Part shown: piece by piece, positions 8,782 to 17,353 of the stretch
How positions within the stretch are numbered: position 1 is the stretch's first letter
Layout: every line of letters begins with the position of its first letter
Source: Mycolicibacterium vulneris
Lineage (GTDB): Bacteria; Actinomycetota; Actinomycetes; Mycobacteriales; Mycobacteriaceae
DNA length: 64,000 bases
Assembly (NCBI RefSeq): GCF_002104765.1
Contig: NZ_NCXM01000010.1
Location: 124,001-188,000, forward strand
Reading direction: 5' to 3'
Notes under the pieces: generated by a model
Databases searched by the model: none
What the model was told of the DNA's origin: nothing
What the model saw: the letters and a program-made list of their open reading frames with translations, nothing else
Position numbers and translations under genes: made by a program

Positions 8782-8982
8782 TTATCCGTCGATGATGACC
8801 GCTTTGGTTGGGCACAGCTTTTGTGCGAATTCGACTTCTCCTCGCATGCTCGCGGGGGGGCTTTCCAGTACAACGTGTGCGTATTCGTCGGAGTCCGCCA
8901 TGTCGAAGACCTGCGGTGCTGCGCTTACGCACTGCCCGTGGCCCTCACAGAGTCCGGTATCGATCCTCACCTTCATGGTCAC
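8782..8982 (-). CDS. Small P450-partner ferredoxin
   Basis: 66 residues. Cysteines are arranged as Cys-x2-His-x2-Cys in 'LCEGHGQCV', with a final Cys-Pro in 'KLCPTKAV'. The His in place of the fourth cysteine is a known pattern in actinobacterial ferredoxins that serve P450s, commonly holding a [3Fe-4S] cluster. Its GTG start overlaps the stop of the P450 gene (GTGA), so the two are made together. It should pass electrons from the reductase at 10218-11219 or another donor to the P450. Confidence 0.9.
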   Translation of the reverse strand: MTMKVRIDTGLCEGHGQCVSAAPQVFDMADSDEYAHVVLESPPASMRGEVEFAQKLCPTKAVIIDG

Positions 8983-10178
8983 GACTTGAACACCGCGGGA
9001 AGCGATGGGATCGCCGCGGTTTCGGTCCCGCGGAACTCGTAAACCGCAGACGCGGGATCGACCAGGGCGATTTCGGGAGCCCGCGTCAGAAGCTCTTCGA
9101 GCGCCACCTTCATCTGCATGCGGGCAATGGGCGCTCCTGGGCAGGCGTGGATGCCGAAGCCGAAAGTCAGGTGCCTGCTACGTCGAGACTGCTTGCGATC
9201 GAGGGAAAAAGCATCGGGATCGTCGTAGACCTTCGGATCACGGTTAGCCGCAGCCCAGCACAAGAGCACCGACTCGTTCTCGGCAATGTCAACGTCACCG
9301 ATGGTCGCCGGCTTGACCGCACGCCGGAATAACCCGAAGAAGGGGGGGTGTAGACGCAGTGTCTCTTCGATGGCTACGGGAATAAGGTCGTGGTCAGCAC
9401 AGAGCCGAGCTTTCACTTCGGGTGCCGATAGAACGTCGCACAGCAGACTTGACAGAGCCGCCACGGTGGTGCCGTGACCGGCCACGAGGAAACTACTCAT
9501 GGTCATGGCGATCTGCTCGACACTGAGCAACTCGCCATCGATCTCGGCGGTGGACAACTCGGTGAGGAAGTCATCGCGCGGCTGGTCGCGTCGCGCGAGG
9601 ACCTCTTCGACACCCAATTGAGCCAGGGCCATGAAAGTGGCGCCCGCAAGCTCTTGGTCGCCCAGGCTGCCCACCATCTCTAGTGCCTTTGCGCGGACGG
9701 CATCCCGCTTCTCGGCGTCGAATCCGAGAAAGTGACACAGCGCCAACAAGGGCAATTCTTCGGCGAAGTCCGCGACGAGATCGAAAGTGCCACTCTCGCG
9801 CAGCCGGTCGATCAGTGCGACGACATCGGACCGGACAAGAGGTTCGATCTGGGCGGCGGTCTCGTTGTTCAATATCCGGCTGAACAGCTCGCGCCATGAG
9901 GTGTGTTCGGGTGGATCCTGCTCCAGCGGTGGAAAGGCGGGTCGTTCGGCGAACGGGCGCGTCACGCTCGGTGACGATGCGTAGGTCTTCCAGTCACCCT
10001 GGACAGCCTTGACGTCATCGTAGTTCACCAGGAGCCGGAAGCCGCCTTGCTTGTCACTGCGGCCGACAGGGCAGGCTTCTCTGGCTTCGGCAAACAGTTC
10101 ATAGGCGAGTTCAGGTGTGGTCTCGTCTGAGGAGAAATTGCGCAGTTTCTCGATGAGATCTTCGTGGGACACGGACAA
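8979..10178 (-). CDS. Cytochrome P450
   Basis: 399 residues, the usual size of soluble bacterial P450s. Key motifs are present: the I-helix oxygen site 'FLVAGHGTTVAAL', the ExxR pair in 'AIEETLRLHPP', and the haem-thiolate loop 'FGFGIHACPGAPIAR'. The start codon is uncertain: TTG at 10178 or GTG at 10172. The gene sits between a reductase and a ferredoxin gene, giving a complete electron chain. The substrate is unknown; the neighbours (VOC dioxygenase, FAD oxidase) suggest a ring or side-chain hydroxylation early in a degradation route. Confidence 0.93.
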   Translation of the reverse strand: MSVSHEDLIEKLRNFSSDETTPELAYELFAEAREACPVGRSDKQGGFRLLVNYDDVKAVQGDWKTYASSPSVTRPFAERPAFPPLEQDPPEHTSWRELFSRILNNETAAQIEPLVRSDVVALIDRLRESGTFDLVADFAEELPLLALCHFLGFDAEKRDAVRAKALEMVGSLGDQELAGATFMALAQLGVEEVLARRDQPRDDFLTELSTAEIDGELLSVEQIAMTMSSFLVAGHGTTVAALSSLLCDVLSAPEVKARLCADHDLIPVAIEETLRLHPPFFGLFRRAVKPATIGDVDIAENESVLLCWAAANRDPKVYDDPDAFSLDRKQSRRSRHLTFGFGIHACPGAPIARMQMKVALEELLTRAPEIALVDPASAVYEFRGTETAAIPSLPAVFKS

Positions 10179-10217
10179 CGGAGGTGGCCTTTCACTCGAT
10201 TACTAAGGGCGCTGTGT

Positions 10218-11219
10218 TCAGATATCGATCGTCAATTTTTTTCCGAGGCAGCGTGATACGCAGATCATCATCGACTCGTTCGATGCGCGCTCCTGAGGGC
10301 TGAGAAACGAGTCCCGATGGTCTGGTAGGCCTTCGAGAACGTCTACCTCGCAGGTGCCGCAGGTGCCTTCCATGCACGAGCTAAGCAGCTCGAGCCCGGC
10401 CTCTTGGGCGACTTCGAGAATGGATCTGCCAGGAGGCACGGTAAGGGTGAGATCCGAAGTACTGCAATAGACTTCGAATTCTGACTCGGGCTCGAGTATC
10501 GCGTTCTGCTTGGGCGCGAAGCGTTCGACGTGCAGTGTCAGGTCGTCTCGGGTCTCGCAAATTTGCTCCGTGGCTTCGATCATCGGCTCCGGCCCGCAGC
10601 AGTACACCGCCGTCCCCGGCTCTAGGTCAGCACATATAGCTTGGAGGTCAAGCAGGCCCTCTTCATCTTCAGGGTGGCTCACGACTCTATTTCCGTAACT
10701 GGAGAGCTCGGCGAGAAAGGGCATCGCTGCGCGTGTCCGCCCGCCGTAGTGCAACTGCCAGTGCGCGCCCCGGCGCGCAAGCTCGGCCATCATGGGTAGC
10801 AGCGGCGTGATGCCTATGCCGCCGGCGAGAAAGGCATACCGTCGCGCGTCGCCGACGAGCGGAAAGCCGTTTCGCGGGCCGCGGACAGTCAGCACCGAGC
10901 CCTCAGTCACTTGGTCGTGCAGTCGGATGGACCCCCCTCGGCCGTCGGGCACGCGACGCACAGCAATCTGCCATCGGCGAACGTCGTCGGGGTCTCCGCA
11001 CAGTGAGTACTGGCGAACGGTTGCCTCGTCGATGATCACGTCGATGTGTGAACCTGGGGTCCAGATCGGCAGTGTCGCGCCATCTTCGGCTCGTAGCGTG
11101 AGCTTGACGACGTCGGCAGCGGCATGCTCGACGCTCTCGACGGTCAATTCTGCAACGGCCTCGCCCCGAGGTGGCGCGGCCGCACCCGTGGGGCTCAGTG
11201 AGGTTTGGGTCACAGTCAT
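10218..11219 (-). CDS. Phthalate-dioxygenase-type reductase (flavin + plant-type 2Fe-2S)
   Basis: 333 residues with the domain order FMN, NAD(P)H, [2Fe-2S] of the PDR/VanB family. Visible motifs are the flavin site 'VRQYSLCGDP', the nucleotide site 'AFLAGGIGITPLLPMM', 'YCCGPEPMIEA', and the cluster ligands in 'CMEGTCGTCEVDVL' plus a distal Cys in 'MMICVSRC'. It takes electrons from NAD(P)H and delivers them one at a time to an oxygenase, here probably the P450 encoded 39 bases downstream, directly or through the small ferredoxin. First gene of the leftward operon. The extra ~25 N-terminal residues are low-complexity. Confidence 0.92.
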   Translation of the reverse strand: MTVTQTSLSPTGAAAPPRGEAVAELTVESVEHAAADVVKLTLRAEDGATLPIWTPGSHIDVIIDEATVRQYSLCGDPDDVRRWQIAVRRVPDGRGGSIRLHDQVTEGSVLTVRGPRNGFPLVGDARRYAFLAGGIGITPLLPMMAELARRGAHWQLHYGGRTRAAMPFLAELSSYGNRVVSHPEDEEGLLDLQAICADLEPGTAVYCCGPEPMIEATEQICETRDDLTLHVERFAPKQNAILEPESEFEVYCSTSDLTLTVPPGRSILEVAQEAGLELLSSCMEGTCGTCEVDVLEGLPDHRDSFLSPQERASNESMMICVSRCLGKKLTIDI

Positions 11220-11226
11220 TGAACTG

Positions 11227-11238
11227 ATAGTAAACTAT
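11227..11238. promoter_or_regulatory. Perfect dyad just upstream of the reductase start
   Basis: ATAGT-AA-ACTAT is a perfect inverted repeat with a 2-base centre, 7 bases before the reductase ATG and on the operon side of the divergent gap. Its place suggests a repressor or activator site, or an AT-rich promoter core. There is no clear ribosome-binding site for the reductase. Confidence 0.35.
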
Positions 11239-11681
11239 TCGACGTTGCCGTAGCAATGCATTCAGGCCAATGCGGGCGTCGATCATCGACGGGGCCGCCA
11301 GGAGGTGTCTGCGGGTCGCTCGAGTGATCCGGTGCCGATGCCGGTGAGCACTCCGCGCTACCGGGCGCCAAATTTGATCGTTCTACGGGTATGATTATTT
11401 TTCGACAAATAAGTCAGGACCGAGGCGCACGGTGACCCCGCGGCCGCGGCCGGCTCCACCAACGGCCAATTGCGCGTGACAACAGACAAGAGGTGCTGCT
11501 TGTTCGAGCCTGAAAACCGTACTGCGGGGGGCGCTGCGCACGCTGCCCGGATCCTGCATCGCAGATCGTGCAAGCGCCTACCTGGCCCCGGCCGCACCCG
11601 ATCCACTCCCGGCGTCGGCTGCCGGGCGCATCGCCTCGCACGTCCGCCTGAACTTGCCCTACTTGCCCGCCAGGAGTGCCC
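11239..11681. other. Divergent intergenic region without a supported gene
   Basis: It separates the leftward P450 operon from the rightward carbon-chain operon. It has an AT-rich patch around 11371-11412 with TATGAT at 11390-11395, a possible -10 without a well-spaced -35. Short open frames here lack ribosome-binding sites or recognisable protein sequence. Confidence 0.5.
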
Positions 11682-14003
11682 GTGACAACTGCTCAGGTTG
11701 ATGACCACACGACATCAACAACCGAACCCCTTCAGCGGATCGCCGGCCACGTGCGGTGGCTGGCAACTGCGATCGTCCATCACGCGAACCACGTTCGGGC
11801 AAACCCCAGCGGCCTGAAGGTCGGCGGGCATCAGAGTTCATCCGCGTCGATGGTCGAGATAATGACCGCGCTCTACTTTGAGGAACTCAGAGAAGGTGAT
11901 CGGGTCTCGGTCAAGCCGCACGCGTCGCCGGTCCTGCACGCGATCAACTACCTGTTGGGTTGGCTCGATGAGAAGTACCTGACCACGCTGCGCGATTTCG
12001 GTGGGCTGCAAAGCTATCCCAGCCGATCGAAGGATCCTGATCCCGTCGACTATTCGACGGGATCAGTCGGCATCGGCGCCACCGCACCAATCTGGGGGGC
12101 CTTCGCGCGCCGCTACGTCGATGCGAACTTCGGCGACACCGGCGCTGGCCGCCAGTATTCGCTCGTCGGAGACGCCGAACTGGACGAGGGTGCGGTCTGG
12201 GAAGCCATTCTGGATCCCTCTGTTCAAGAGCTGGGCGAAATCGTCTGGATCGTCGACATGAATCGTCAATCGCTGGACCGCGTCGTTCCCAACATAGCCG
12301 CCGGCAGACTGGCCACGATGTTCGACGCCGCTGGTTGGCAGGTCATCGATGTCAAATTCGGTGCGCTGCTAGAAGAATTGTTCACCCGCCCGGGCGGTGC
12401 CGAGCTGAGAAGCCGCATCGTCGAGATGGCCAACCCCGAATACCAGCGCTTGCTACGCTGTCCGGCTGACGAGCTGCGCACCCGACTGCCGGGTGACGGC
12501 GCCGGCTCGGCGGCGATCGCGCAACTTATCAGCACCCTCGACGACGAGACCGTCGTCGCGGCCATCAGCAACCTCGGTGGGCACGACCTCACGGCCTTGC
12601 GGAATGCATTCGCACAGATCGACGACACTCGCCCCACGATCATCATCGCCTACACGATCAAAGGGTTCGGCCTTCCCACTCAGGGACATCCGCAGAATCA
12701 CTCGTCGCTACTGAGCGTGGAGCAGTTCGGGCAACTCGCGGCCGCCACCGGCCAGGATGCTGCTCACCCATGGTCAAGGTTTGCATCCGACACTCTAGAG
12801 GGCCAGATCTGCGAGGCCGCCGCTCAGCGGTTACGCCGCTCGATCGGCAAGCGCAATTCGCCGCCGGCACTGCCCGTAGAGATCGGACGTACTCCGCTAG
12901 CCATCACCACCACCCAGGCGGCGCTGGGGCGTACTCTGCTCGACCTGACCCGCGAGGCCCCCGAGGCCGCCCGCCGGGTCGTCACCGTCAGCCCCGACGT
13001 CAGCTCCAGCACCAATCTGGCCGGCTGGTTGAACAAAGTCGGTGTGTGGTCGGCGGCCGAGCGGCTCGATTGGTTCGCCGACGACGCGGAAACCATCATG
13101 CATTGGCGCGAAAGACCGACCGGCCAACACATGGAGCTCGGCATCGCTGAGACGAATCTCGTCGGACTCATCGGCGAACTCGGCGCCACTTGGAGCCGTT
13201 GGGGAGAGCCGCTATTGCCAATCGGTGTCGTGTACGACCCGTTCGTGGAACGCGCGCTCGAGCCATGGTCCTACGGCATTTACGCCGGTGGGCAATCTAT
13301 TCTCGTTGGCACACCCTCCGGTGTGACGTTGGCCGCCGAAGGTGGCGCACACCAGTCGATCAAGACACCATCGATCGGTTTGGAGCAACCGGGCTGCCAG
13401 AGCTACGAGCCGGCTTTCGCCATCGAGGTCGAGTGGATGTTGTTGCACGCCCTGTCTCGATTGGGGCGCCCCGACGGCGAATCCGCCTACTTGCGCCTCT
13501 CGACGCGTCCGGTCAAGCAGGAGCTCGCCGATTTACCAACCGACCCGGCCGCGCGGGAACGTCGCCGCCAGCATGTCCTGGCGGGCGCATACACCATTCG
13601 AGCCTGCTCCAGCCCGCAGGCGACGATCGTGGCAATGGGTGCCGTCGTGACCGAAGCCCTTGACGCCGCAACCCGATTGGAACAACTCGGGGTGCACTGC
13701 GAGGTCATCGTCGTCACGTGCCCAAGTCGGCTTTTCGAAGCCGTTCAGGCCCGACGAGGTCTTGCCGATGCGCCCTCGTGGATCGTCGACCAGGTGTTCC
13801 CGGCGCAACGCGCCGCACCTATGGTGACCGTTCTCGACGGGCACCCCCACACGTTGGCATTCTTGTCGACGATCAACCGGGTGACGACAAAATCGTTGGG
13901 AGTCAGCAGGTTTGGACAGGTCGGGTCTCTGGACGCCGTGTACCGCTACCACGGCATCGATACCGACAGCATCGTCCGGGCAGCTCTGGACCTTCAGGAC
14001 TGA
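11682..14003 (+). CDS. Thiamine-diphosphate enzyme, AceE (homodimeric pyruvate dehydrogenase E1)-like
   Basis: 773 residues, shorter than AceE (about 900). The start is the GTG at 11682: AGGAG (11672-11676) is 5 bases before it and would overlap the alternative GTG at 11676. The N-terminal transketolase-like domain has 'GGHQSSSASMVEIMTALYFE' and the TPP/metal motif 'LVGDAELDEGAVWEA' ending in 'IVDMNRQSLD'. The middle pyrimidine-binding domain includes 'HMELGIAETNLVG'. It should decarboxylate a 2-oxo acid, but no E2 or E3 gene is nearby. First gene of a rightward operon with a CoA-transferase and an HMG-CoA-lyase-like gene. A 2-oxo acid from ring cleavage is a reasonable substrate guess. Confidence 0.82.
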   Translation: MTTAQVDDHTTSTTEPLQRIAGHVRWLATAIVHHANHVRANPSGLKVGGHQSSSASMVEIMTALYFEELREGDRVSVKPHASPVLHAINYLLGWLDEKYLTTLRDFGGLQSYPSRSKDPDPVDYSTGSVGIGATAPIWGAFARRYVDANFGDTGAGRQYSLVGDAELDEGAVWEAILDPSVQELGEIVWIVDMNRQSLDRVVPNIAAGRLATMFDAAGWQVIDVKFGALLEELFTRPGGAELRSRIVEMANPEYQRLLRCPADELRTRLPGDGAGSAAIAQLISTLDDETVVAAISNLGGHDLTALRNAFAQIDDTRPTIIIAYTIKGFGLPTQGHPQNHSSLLSVEQFGQLAAATGQDAAHPWSRFASDTLEGQICEAAAQRLRRSIGKRNSPPALPVEIGRTPLAITTTQAALGRTLLDLTREAPEAARRVVTVSPDVSSSTNLAGWLNKVGVWSAAERLDWFADDAETIMHWRERPTGQHMELGIAETNLVGLIGELGATWSRWGEPLLPIGVVYDPFVERALEPWSYGIYAGGQSILVGTPSGVTLAAEGGAHQSIKTPSIGLEQPGCQSYEPAFAIEVEWMLLHALSRLGRPDGESAYLRLSTRPVKQELADLPTDPAARERRRQHVLAGAYTIRACSSPQATIVAMGAVVTEALDAATRLEQLGVHCEVIVVTCPSRLFEAVQARRGLADAPSWIVDQVFPAQRAAPMVTVLDGHPHTLAFLSTINRVTTKSLGVSRFGQVGSLDAVYRYHGIDTDSIVRAALDLQD

Positions 14004-14053
14004 CCGGAACCAACCTGCGCAGTCGCCCGACCACACACCCCACAGAAGGAACG

Positions 14054-15265
14054 ATGACCGAGAATCTCACGGGTCCGCTCGCCGGGATACGCGTCCTCGA
14101 ACTCGGCAATTTCATCGCGGCGCCCACCGCCGGTCGGATCCTCGCCGATTTCGGCGCCGACGTCATCAAAGTCGAGCGGCCTGGAGTCGGAGACGAACTG
14201 CGTCGATGGCGGTTACACGCAGGGTCGACGTCACTGCTGTTTCGCACCCTTGGCCGCAACAAGCGCAGCATCACCCTGGATGTCGGGACGCCGCAAGGCA
14301 AGCAGGTCGCGCTGCGGCTGATCGAGAAATCCGATGTGATCCTCGAGAATTTCCGGCCGGGCACGCTCGAGAAATGGGGCCTTGGACCCAGCGAGATCAA
14401 ACAAAAGAATCCCCAAGCCGTCCTTGTCCGCATCTCGGGCTATGGGCAAACCGGACCGTACCGCGACAGGCCTGGATTCGGTGGCGTCGCTGAAGCCATC
14501 GGCGGCCTGCGCCATGTCGTCGGTTACCCTGATCGCCCACCAGTGCGGGTAGGCATCAGCCTTGCCGACACCGTCTCCGGCCTCTACGCGGTGATCGGCG
14601 CGTTGATGGGCTTACTGCAACGAGGCCGCGAGCCCAGCGGCGAAGTTGTCGATGTTGCGCTCTATGAAGCCGTGTACTCGCTGATGGAGTCGCTGGTGCC
14701 CGACCACGACGCCTTCGGTATCCGTCGCATGCCAGAGGGAGCCGGCCTACCCGGCATCTCTCCGTCGAACACCTTCGCCTGTGCCGATGGCAGATACGTG
14801 GTCATCAGCGGTAACGGCGACGCCATCTTCAAGCGGTTGATGAACACCATCGGACGCCCCGACCTCGCGGAGAACCCAGAGCTTTCGGACAACGCCGGGC
14901 GGGTCGCCCACAATCAGGAATTGGAGGACGCGATCGCAGGCTGGGCTGCGACCCTGCCGTCCGACCAGATCCTCGCTGAACTCGAAAGGGCCGCAGTACC
15001 TTCCGGCCCGATATATCAAGCCAGCGACATCCTTGCCGACCCGCACTTCGCTGACCGGGGGATGCTGGAAACACACTGCGTCGATATCGGGCATGATCGC
15101 CCGCAGCCGGTCGTGTTCCCAGGCATCGTGCCGGCGCTGCAGAACCGCCCCGGCGCCACGCGATGGCTAGGACCGGAACTGGGAGCGCACACCAGCGAAG
15201 TTCTCCGCGAACTGGGCTTCGACACCGAAGCCGAAAATGAGTTGCGCCAACAAGGAGTGATATAG
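14054..15265 (+). CDS. Family III CoA-transferase (CaiB/BaiF)
   Basis: 403 residues, full length for the family. Conserved blocks are 'GIRVLELGNFIAAPTAGRIL', 'FGADVIKVERPG', 'NKRSITLDV', and the catalytic Asp in 'VGISLADTVSGLYA'. These enzymes move CoA between carboxylic acids through enzyme-bound anhydrides and thioesters. ATG 14054 has AGAAGGA 6 bases upstream. It lies 50 bases after the thiamine enzyme and 2 bases before the lyase gene, which suggests it makes the acyl-CoA that the lyase splits. Confidence 0.92.
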   Translation: MTENLTGPLAGIRVLELGNFIAAPTAGRILADFGADVIKVERPGVGDELRRWRLHAGSTSLLFRTLGRNKRSITLDVGTPQGKQVALRLIEKSDVILENFRPGTLEKWGLGPSEIKQKNPQAVLVRISGYGQTGPYRDRPGFGGVAEAIGGLRHVVGYPDRPPVRVGISLADTVSGLYAVIGALMGLLQRGREPSGEVVDVALYEAVYSLMESLVPDHDAFGIRRMPEGAGLPGISPSNTFACADGRYVVISGNGDAIFKRLMNTIGRPDLAENPELSDNAGRVAHNQELEDAIAGWAATLPSDQILAELERAAVPSGPIYQASDILADPHFADRGMLETHCVDIGHDRPQPVVFPGIVPALQNRPGATRWLGPELGAHTSEVLRELGFDTEAENELRQQGVI

Positions 15266-15267
15266 CG

Positions 15268-16182
15268 ATGCCTGCAGACGACACAGTGGTGGTCACCGAG
15301 GTCTCGTTGCGTGACGGCTTGCAGATCGAGCCCGTGATCGTTCCCACCGACAAGAAGGTGGCCTTCGCTCATCGACTCGTCGATGCCGGCTTCACACAGC
15401 TCGAAGTCGGTGCCTTCGTCAATGCGGCCAAAGTACCGGCCATGGCCGACTCCGCGGAGGTGGTCCACCAGCTCGGCGACCTTCCGGTGGCCCTGCATGC
15501 GCTGGTGTTCAACCTGAAAGGCGCCCAGCGTGCCATCGCCAGCGGATGCCGCAACGTGCGATTCGTCGTGTCGGCCAGCGACGGGCACAGCCATGCCAAC
15601 GCGGGAGTCGCGACCTCTGATGCACTCGACCGCGTCGACGAAGCCGCAGAATTGTTGCGCGACAACGATGTACACCTCGAAGCCACCATCGCAACCGCTT
15701 TTGTCTGTCCCTTCGACGGCGACACCGCGGTCGAACGGGTGTTGTGGGTCGCTGAGCGACTTATGCGTACCGGCATCGATGTCTTGCATCTCGCCGACAC
15801 GATCGGCGCGGCGTCACCCGGCGATATCAGACGCACGATCAGTGCCGTCAGCGCTGAGTACACCGATGTGCCACTGGGACTGCACCTGCACAACACCTAC
15901 GGCATGGCGGCCGCCAATGTCTGGGAGGGGCTACAACTGGGAATCCGAAGGTTCGATGCCGCGCTCGGCGGTCTTGGTGGCTGCCCCTTCGCACCAGGAG
16001 CCGCCGGCAACATCGGCGCCGATGATTTGGTGCACTTCCTACATCGCGAAGGTTTCGTTACCGGCGTTCAGCCAGACCGCCTGGCGGAAGCGCGCGAGGA
16101 ACTGACCCAATTGATTGGGCACCCGCTCGATTCGTCCCTCGCTCGTGCCGACAAGCCACCGGCCATGCTGCGGATCGCCTGA
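15268..16182 (+). CDS. HMG-CoA lyase family protein
   Basis: 304 residues forming one TIM-barrel domain. Signature blocks are 'EVSLRDGLQIEPV' at the N-terminus, metal ligands in 'GLHLHNTYGMAAAN', and the glycine-rich catalytic loop 'GLGGCPFAPGAAGNIG' with the active Cys. The family cleaves 3-hydroxy-3-methylglutaryl-CoA or related 3-hydroxy-acyl-CoAs to acetyl- or propionyl-CoA and a keto acid. It starts 2 bases after the CoA-transferase stop. Together they would turn a hydroxy-diacid into central metabolites. True HMG-CoA lyase of leucine breakdown is possible, but the context points to a dedicated catabolic substrate. Confidence 0.9.
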   Translation: MPADDTVVVTEVSLRDGLQIEPVIVPTDKKVAFAHRLVDAGFTQLEVGAFVNAAKVPAMADSAEVVHQLGDLPVALHALVFNLKGAQRAIASGCRNVRFVVSASDGHSHANAGVATSDALDRVDEAAELLRDNDVHLEATIATAFVCPFDGDTAVERVLWVAERLMRTGIDVLHLADTIGAASPGDIRRTISAVSAEYTDVPLGLHLHNTYGMAAANVWEGLQLGIRRFDAALGGLGGCPFAPGAAGNIGADDLVHFLHREGFVTGVQPDRLAEAREELTQLIGHPLDSSLARADKPPAMLRIA

Positions 16183-16207
16183 CGGCTAGCGACGTGTAGG
16201 CCGGCCA

Positions 16208-17248
16208 GTGTCTGACGGTGTAGGAGCAGAACCAGCGGATACCGGGCCCCGCGGTGCCAGCGGTGCACGCCACACCGAGCTCCTGACGGATGCGATCTTG
16301 GGCGCGCAGCGGGAGTTCACCAGTCACGAGATCGCCTCCGCAGCAGACGTTCCGGTGTACCGAGCCCGGCGTTTCTGGCGCGCGCTCGGGTTGGCGAACC
16401 CCGAGGACGGTGGCGCAGAATTCACCTCTGCCGACGGCGATGCGCTACGGCGGCTACTCCTTCTCATTTCCGACGGCATCGTCGACGAGAGCCACGCACT
16501 GCACATAACCCGATCACTGGGTGGGTCAACGGCACGGGTAGCGCGCGCATTCGTCGAGGCGATGCTCGATCCGCTCGCGCCCGACGTGGATGGGGCTGAA
16601 CGCACATTCGCCGTCGGCGCTGAGGAACTCATCCGTGCGCTGAGCGACATGGAGAGCCTTCTGGTCTACAGCTGGCGACGACAGGTCACCGCAGCGCTGC
16701 CGGTGCTTCAACGGCGCGGTCCACGCAGCAGCATCGCCGTCGGATTTGCAGACCTGGTTTCCTTTACGCACCTCAGTCGCCAACTCTCCGATCGCGAACT
16801 CACCAGTCTCGTCACACAATTCGAGGAGCGAACAGGCAACCTCATCACCGCCTACGGCGGACGGATAGTGAAGTCGATCGGTGACGAAGTCTTTTTTGCC
16901 GCCGACTCCCCTGCCGTCGCGGCCACCATCGCGCACCGGATAGCCGAAAACGTCAAGCGGCGCCGTATCCCCGGAATACGGATTGGACTCGAATACGGGC
17001 CCGTCATCACCCACGGCGGGGATCTATTCGGTGACACAGTGAATCTTGCGAGTCGGCTCACCGCAATGTGCGCGCCGAACCAAATCGTGGTCGGCCCAGC
17101 ATTAGCGGCCGCCTTGGCGCCGGTATCAGGCTTCGAGATCGAGCCGCTGCCGGCTACCGACGTGAAGGGCTTCGGCCGCATAATGCCGGGGGTGCTGAGG
17201 GCATGCGGCCGTGAGTCAGGCCGGGACGCGACGACCGTGGTGCTGTAG
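16208..17248 (+). CDS. Class III adenylate cyclase with Rv1264-like N-terminal regulatory domain
   Basis: 346 residues. Residues 20-165 are a helical domain beginning with a helix-turn-helix-like 'TSHEIASAADVPVYRARRFW', like the autoinhibitory, pH-sensing part of Rv1264/Rv2212. The catalytic domain follows (about 175-335): first metal Asp in 'VGFADLVSFTHL', adenine-selecting Lys and second metal Asp in 'RIVKSIGDEVFF', and 'GDTVNLASRL' with the transition-state Asn and Arg. All catalytic residues appear intact, so it should make cAMP in the cytoplasm. The GTG start is 25 bases after the lyase gene, so it is probably cotranscribed with the catabolic operon, an unusual link. Confidence 0.9.
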   Translation: MSDGVGAEPADTGPRGASGARHTELLTDAILGAQREFTSHEIASAADVPVYRARRFWRALGLANPEDGGAEFTSADGDALRRLLLLISDGIVDESHALHITRSLGGSTARVARAFVEAMLDPLAPDVDGAERTFAVGAEELIRALSDMESLLVYSWRRQVTAALPVLQRRGPRSSIAVGFADLVSFTHLSRQLSDRELTSLVTQFEERTGNLITAYGGRIVKSIGDEVFFAADSPAVAATIAHRIAENVKRRRIPGIRIGLEYGPVITHGGDLFGDTVNLASRLTAMCAPNQIVVGPALAAALAPVSGFEIEPLPATDVKGFGRIMPGVLRACGRESGRDATTVVL

Positions 17249-17353
17249 CAGGTTTCCCGAGTTCAACTCATCACGCATCTGCGGCAAAGCCCTTCCCCGG
17301 CGGCGCATTCCGGAAGACACCAACCGCGCCGACGCCACGCTGGGCGGCTCTCT

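Noticed and set aside
11390..11395. Strong promoter TATGAT for the thiamine-enzyme operon
   Set aside because: The nearest TTGATC is only 10 bases upstream, too close for a -35, and the leader would be about 290 bases.
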